The notes under the pieces are model-generated. The model saw nothing but the letters and a program-made list of their open reading frames with translations, was not told the origin of the DNA and searched no databases. DNA of 64,000 nucleotides from Halopseudomonas sabulinigri (GTDB lineage: Bacteria > Pseudomonadota > Gammaproteobacteria > Pseudomonadales > Pseudomonadaceae): positions 1 to 64,000 of the forward strand of contig DRHT01000040.1 in NCBI GenBank assembly GCA_011053055.1, given 5' to 3'. A program made the translations under genes and the position numbers. Positions 59,956-64,000 of the stretch are shown piece by piece. The stretch's first letter is position 1; the number at the start of each line of letters is the position of its first letter.

Positions 59956-61527
59956 TCAGCTATGCCGAAGCTCACGCAAGCGCAAACCACCGACGACCAG
60001 AACCAGTAGGTATGCGCCCATACCCGCACCAACCAGGAGGGTCATTTCCCACACCTTGCGCTGCCACCCCCAAACCAGCCAGTCCTGCGTAGGCGGCGCT
60101 AACCACAACAAGACCAGCGCCATGGCCGTGCAAGCCGCCAGCAGACGCAGGCTAAACTTTAACCAGCCCGGCTGCGCCTGGAAAACACCTGCCTTACGCA
60201 GACCCCACCACAACAAGCCCGCATTCAGCAAAGCGGATACCGACGTCGCCAACGCAAGCCCTACATGTGCGAGAGGCCAGATAAAGATCAGATTGAGAGC
60301 CATATTGGTAATCATGCAGATGATCGCGATCTTGACCGGCGTTTTGGTATCTTGCCGAGCGAAATACCCAGGCGCCAATACCTTAATCAGCATGAACGTC
60401 ATCACCCCGACGGAATAGGCTCGCAGGGCAGCCGCAGCCTGAAACACGTCCTCGTCGGTCATGGCGCCGTAATGGAACAACGAAGCGATCATCGGCTCCG
60501 CCAATAACAGCAACGCGATGGCCGCAGGCACGCCGACCAGGAGCACCATGCGCACTGCCCAGTCCAGCGTCCGGGCAAACGCCCGCGGATCCTCTGCAGA
60601 GTGTTGGCGAGACAACGCAGGCAAAATCACCGTACCTATCGCGATACCAAATGCCCCCAACGGCAACTCAGAGAGGCGATCAGCGTAATACAGCCAGGAA
60701 ATGCTGCCGGTCTGCAGGAAGGATGCCAGTACGGTATCGAGTAACAAGTTAATCTGGCTAACCGAGACTCCAAACAACGCGGGAATCATCAAGGTCATGA
60801 TGCGTTTGACGCCCGGGTCTTTGCGATTCGGGCGCGGTGTCGGCAACAACTTGATCTGCGCGAGAAAAGGCAGCTGGAATAGCAACTGAGCCACGCCCGC
60901 GACAAATACACCCCAAGCGAGCGCCATGATCGGCCGGTCAAAGTAAGGCGTAAAACAAACGGTTGCGCCAATCATGCAGACGTTCAGCAGCACCGGGGTA
61001 AAAGCCGGCACCGCAAAACGGCCATAGCTATTGAGAATCGAGCCACAGAGTGCGGTTAACGAGATCAGAAAAAGGTAAGGAAAGGTAATGCGCAACATGT
61101 CGGTAGCCAGTTCAAGCTTACCGTCGTCGTCATGAAAACCCGGCGCAAACAGCATGACCAGCACAGGCGCACCCACCACCCCCAACGCCGTAATGGATGC
61201 CAGCGTTAACCCGAGGGTGCCTGTTACCCGATCCACCAACTGCTTTACTTCAGCCAGAGGGCGCCTGGTGCGATACTCCGACAACACGGGCACAAAAGCC
61301 TGCGCAAAGGCGCCCTCGGCAAATAAACGGCGCAGAAAGTTAGGTATCTTGAACGCTATAAAAAAGGCATCGGCTTCAGATTGAGAGCCAAAATAGGCCG
61401 CCACTACCACATCACGCACCATACCCAGCACACGCGAAAGCAGGGTCATTACGCTGACAACCATGCCGGACCGCAGCAGGCTAGGCGCCTTAGGAGGCGG
61501 GGTATCAGTAGGCAAAGGTTGAGACAT
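59956..61527 (-). CDS. murJ: Lipid II flippase MurJ
   Basis: Essential MOP-family transporter that flips lipid II for peptidoglycan synthesis. From ATG 61527 it has 523 residues; the open frame to 61608 is not family sequence. Fourteen hydrophobic segments; the start SGMVVSVMTLLSRVLGMVRD and FGSQSEADAFFIAFKIPNFLRRLFAEGAF are hallmark, with the cavity arginines in TM1/TM2 present. Order ribF-murJ-rpsT is conserved. The ribosome site before 61527 is weak. Confidence 0.95.
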   Translation of the reverse strand: MSQPLPTDTPPPKAPSLLRSGMVVSVMTLLSRVLGMVRDVVVAAYFGSQSEADAFFIAFKIPNFLRRLFAEGAFAQAFVPVLSEYRTRRPLAEVKQLVDRVTGTLGLTLASITALGVVGAPVLVMLFAPGFHDDDGKLELATDMLRITFPYLFLISLTALCGSILNSYGRFAVPAFTPVLLNVCMIGATVCFTPYFDRPIMALAWGVFVAGVAQLLFQLPFLAQIKLLPTPRPNRKDPGVKRIMTLMIPALFGVSVSQINLLLDTVLASFLQTGSISWLYYADRLSELPLGAFGIAIGTVILPALSRQHSAEDPRAFARTLDWAVRMVLLVGVPAAIALLLLAEPMIASLFHYGAMTDEDVFQAAAALRAYSVGVMTFMLIKVLAPGYFARQDTKTPVKIAIICMITNMALNLIFIWPLAHVGLALATSVSALLNAGLLWWGLRKAGVFQAQPGWLKFSLRLLAACTAMALVLLWLAPPTQDWLVWGWQRKVWEMTLLVGAGMGAYLLVLVVGGLRLRELRHS

Positions 61528-61720
61528 TGATATGTGCGCCGAGAAAAGTCGCCATAATAACGCTCTACCCTTAGCTTTGTCAGGTGTCACAAGCGCAACC
61601 ACCAACAACTAAATAGAGGTACGCAGGCCACTTTGTCTGTATACTCTGCGCACCGCGTCAACCGTCGACGAGCCTTTGCTGATACATAGCAAATCCGTCT
61701 ATCGGTTTTCTACAGCCCTC

Positions 61721-61749
61721 TTGACATTAACCCGTCTCGGCTGCATAGT
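61721..61749 (+). promoter_or_regulatory. Sigma-70 promoter of rpsT
   Basis: TTGACA (61721-61726), a 17-bp spacer and CATAGT (61744-61749): a perfect -35 and a fair -10. Transcription would begin near 61756, leaving a leader of about 45 nt before the rpsT start. It is the best sigma-70 match seen in the window. Confidence 0.75.
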
Positions 61750-61800
61750 ACGCGGCCTTATTTGTACCTAATTCATCCCGATTTTCTGAGGAGCACGACG

Positions 61801-62073
61801 GTGGCCAACTCACCTCAAGCCAAGAAACGCGCCAAGCAGGCCGAGAAGCGCCGCAATAACAATGCAAGCATGCGCTCCATGGTCCGTACTTATATCAAGA
61901 ACGTGGTTAAGGCTATCGACGCCAAAGACCTCGAACAAGCCAAGACTGCCTACACTGCAGCTGTACCGGTCATTGACCGCATGGCTGACAAAGGCATCAT
62001 CGCCAAGAATAAGGCCGCTCGCCATAAGAGCCGCCTGAACGCACACATCAAGGCAATGGCTGAAGCCGCCTGA
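61801..62073 (+). CDS. rpsT: 30S ribosomal protein S20
   Basis: Small-subunit protein S20, 90 residues ([18 protein letters not shown] ... [11 protein letters not shown]-type end, here [12 protein letters not shown]). It begins with GTG at 61801 preceded by GAGGAG at 7 bp, so the non-ATG start is clear; ATG options in this frame are either far upstream (61762 region, non-family) or inside the protein. In E. coli rpsT also uses a non-AUG start linked to feedback control; a similar role here is plausible. Own promoter and terminator; divergent from murJ. Confidence 0.97.
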   Translation: MANSPQAKKRAKQAEKRRNNNASMRSMVRTYIKNVVKAIDAKDLEQAKTAYTAAVPVIDRMADKGIIAKNKAARHKSRLNAHIKAMAEAA

Positions 62074-62091
62074 TCTGCGATTCTTGCTGTA

Positions 62092-62119
62092 AAAAAACCG
62101 GCCTTGAGCCGGTTTTTTT
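62092..62119 (+). terminator. Rho-independent terminator of rpsT
   Basis: AAAAAACCGGC pairs with GCCGGTTTTTT around a 5-nt loop, ending in seven T, 18 bp after the rpsT stop codon. Confidence 0.95.
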
Positions 62120-62279
62120 ATTGCTTAGTTTTAGCATTCTCCACTCAGAGGCGGCGATTCAACCTCCTTAACTTCCAGCACCCGACAGCACAACCACCTC
62201 CAGCGAGAAGAGAACCCCTCCCAACACCTCCCTGCAAAATTTCCAGGATACGCAAACAAGGAGCGCAGGAGAGCTCACA

Positions 62280-63398
62280 TCAAACCAGTACCAGATTGTC
62301 TTTGTGTATCAACTCAGGATCATCGATATAACCCAGAATCCGCGCTATCGATTCGGTCGGCTTACCGAGGATACGAGCTGCATCCTGAGCGCCATAATTA
62401 ACCAGACCTCGAGCAATCTCGCGCCCATCCGGAGCCACACAGACAACCATTTCGCCGCGCCGAAAACCGCCCTCTACAGCAATAACGCCAACCGGCAGCA
62501 AACTTCGCCTTCCCGTAGTTAGAGCTCTCACTGCACCTTCATCAAGCAACAATCGACCACGGGTTTGCAAATGACCTGCCAGCCACTGCTTGCGCGCGGC
62601 CAACATGCCCCGCTCTGGCAACAGTAGCGTGCCCAGCGCCTCACCTTGGTAGAGGCGCGACACCACCCGATCAATACGCCCGCCGACAATCACCGTCGCC
62701 GCACCGGAGCGCGCCGCCAAACGTGCAGCACGCAGCTTGGTCTGCATACCGCCACGTCCCAGTGCTCCCGCACTACCGCCCGCCATAGCATCCAACACAG
62801 GGTCGTCTGCCATAGCTTCTGATATCAGCTCAGCCTGGGGATTGTGACGGGGATCGGAGGTATACAGACCATCTTTGTCGGTCAAAATCACCAACAGATC
62901 AGCTTCGACCAGATTGGTAACCAAGGCACCTAAAGTGTCGTTATCACCAAAGCGAATCTCATCAGTCACCACGGTATCGTTTTCATTGATAACCGGAATA
63001 ACATTCAAATCAATCAGCGCGCGCAGAGTACTGCGGGCATTCAAGTAACGCTTGCGATCAGACAGATCGTCATGGGTAAGCAATACCTGGGCGGTAGACA
63101 GGCCATGCGCCTGAAAACTAGATTCCCACGCTTGCACCAAACCCATCTGGCCGATGGCGGCAGCTGCCTGCATGTCATGCGTGGTTTTTGGCCGCTCAGT
63201 CCAACCAAGACGACTCATGCCCGCCGCCACCGCACCAGAGGACACTATTACCAGCTCAGCACCGCTAGCACGCAGGGCCGCGAGTTGCTCGACCCAAACC
63301 GCCATAGCGGCCCGATCAAGGCCACGACCATCGCCCGTCAACAAGGCGCTACCAATCTTGACCACCCAGCGACGGGCTCCGGTTACCTTTTCACGCAT
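62280..63398 (-). CDS. proB: Glutamate 5-kinase
   Basis: First enzyme of proline synthesis, phosphorylating glutamate; subject to proline feedback. 372 residues: amino-acid kinase domain ([72 protein letters not shown]-like [12 protein letters not shown]) followed by a C-terminal PUA domain (from about 275; [16 protein letters not shown]). All catalytic motifs are intact. It lies downstream of obg on the same strand with an 88-bp gap, as in Pseudomonas. Confidence 0.97.
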   Translation of the reverse strand: MREKVTGARRWVVKIGSALLTGDGRGLDRAAMAVWVEQLAALRASGAELVIVSSGAVAAGMSRLGWTERPKTTHDMQAAAAIGQMGLVQAWESSFQAHGLSTAQVLLTHDDLSDRKRYLNARSTLRALIDLNVIPVINENDTVVTDEIRFGDNDTLGALVTNLVEADLLVILTDKDGLYTSDPRHNPQAELISEAMADDPVLDAMAGGSAGALGRGGMQTKLRAARLAARSGAATVIVGGRIDRVVSRLYQGEALGTLLLPERGMLAARKQWLAGHLQTRGRLLLDEGAVRALTTGRRSLLPVGVIAVEGGFRRGEMVVCVAPDGREIARGLVNYGAQDAARILGKPTESIARILGYIDDPELIHKDNLVLV

Positions 63399-63486
63399 GC
63401 TGATTCGATTCCATCAACAGATTGCCCAAGTTAAAACCAGGCCTGACTACAAACAGCCAGACCTCAAACGTTGCCGATCCGGCGAA

Positions 63487-64000
63487 TCAATGGACGTAAA
63501 AAATCTCTGGACCATCTTCATCATCACCTTCGTCATCGTCGCCTTCATCTTCACCATCAACGACAATACCCTGCTTGCGCAGCGCTCGACGATCATCCAG
63601 CGCCTGGATGTGCGATCGCGCCTCGTCTTCGATTTGTTGATCCAGGGCAGCCACCTCAGCAGCATACTCTTCATCATCTTCAATCAGACGCACGCGCTCA
63701 TCCAGCCAATTCATCACGGCCTTGGCCAGCTCTGCAGTACCCTGACGCTCGGAGGCGGAGATCACAAACACCGGACCTTCCCACTCAAGGCGCTCAACCA
63801 CATCATCCAGCACTGCCTGCTGCTCATCTTCCAGCAACTGATCACACTTATTCAGCACCAGCCACCGCTCACGCATGGTCAAAGCAGGACTGAACTTACC
63901 TAGCTCGTGGACGATGGTTTCCACCGACTCAACAGGGTCGGCTTGATCCAAGGGCGCCATATCAACCAGGTGCAACAACAGACGCGTACGCGAAAGGTGC
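63487..64000 (-). CDS. obgE: Obg-family GTPase (C-terminal part; 5' end beyond the window)
   Basis: The frame is open from the window edge and reads HLSRTRLLLHLVDMAP, the region after G3 in Obg. G4 is NKCD in WLVLNKCDQL and G5 is SAS in VFVISASERQGTAEL. The end is a long acidic tail (EDEGDDDEGDDEDG) as usual for gammaproteobacterial Obg/CgtA. Obg is an essential ribosome-associated GTPase. About 170 codons are inside the window; the Obg fold and the P-loop are missing because of the cut, not because of damage. Confidence 0.95.
   Translation of the reverse strand, partial: HLSRTRLLLHLVDMAPLDQADPVESVETIVHELGKFSPALTMRERWLVLNKCDQLLEDEQQAVLDDVVERLEWEGPVFVISASERQGTAELAKAVMNWLDERVRLIEDDEEYAAEVAALDQQIEDEARSHIQALDDRRALRKQGIVVDGEDEGDDDEGDDEDGPEIFYVH

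Overview
The window is chromosomal DNA of a gammaproteobacterium in the Pseudomonadaceae. The proteins closely match Pseudomonas families, and several gene blocks have the order I know from Pseudomonas aeruginosa: bamD, a PP0621-type gene, pilS, pilR, thiO; glyA next to a MorA-type gene; pilA, pilB, pilC, pilD, coaE, yacG; and ispH, fkpB, lspA, ileS, ribF, murJ, rpsT, proB, obg. A wax ester synthase-type acyltransferase and moderate GC would fit a marine or Halopseudomonas-like member, but the species cannot be named from this sequence. Both ends are cut inside genes: bamD on the left, obg on the right.

Layout. 0-5.8 kb: bamD, a small membrane protein, the pilS-pilR two-component system (with a small inverted-repeat element between the two genes) and thiO. 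6-16.6 kb: mqo, a membrane-protein/M48-protease pair, a periplasmic solute-binding protein, glyA and a large MorA-like GGDEF/EAL protein. 16.8-28.8 kb: ettA, gdhA, a PilZ protein, radA, a polyphosphate kinase 2, mscL, rlmG, a YqhA-family protein and a Lon-like protease, with a DnaA-box-containing gap at 25.9-26.2 kb. 28.9-35.8 kb: an amidase remnant, a HemD-domain protein, a DUF3336/patatin lipase, a WS/DGAT acyltransferase, a DUF2855 protein and a class II amidotransferase. 35.9-46.5 kb: a surface-sugar locus with a nucleotide-sugar dehydrogenase, three GT-B glycosyltransferases, two methyltransferases, a Wzx-type flippase, a GtrB-like GT2 and a GT-C membrane glycosyltransferase. 46.6-53 kb: pilA, divergent from pilB-pilC-pilD-coaE-yacG-Nudix/ThiE. 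53.4-64 kb: the housekeeping block from ispH to obg.

How it works together. Type IV pili are the main theme. PilS/PilR are encoded at the left. pilA carries a sigma-54 promoter and an upstream dyad in the position expected for PilR. PilB (assembly ATPase), PilC (platform) and PilD (prepilin peptidase) are alongside. The sugar locus ends in a GT2/GT-C pair directly behind pilA, separated from it by a terminator, so pilin glycosylation is a reasonable hypothesis. The MorA-like enzyme and the MapZ-like PilZ protein add two c-di-GMP signalling genes. The minor pilin operon usually found between thiO and ispH in Pseudomonas is absent; here about 48 kb of other genes lie between them.

Most notable non-coding structure: nine copies of a short hairpin repeat in the gaps around ispH, fkpB, lspA, ribF and murJ and once beside the HemD-like gene. 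They occur in two compensated stem variants that alternate in both type and orientation, which looks like a REP/REPIN family.
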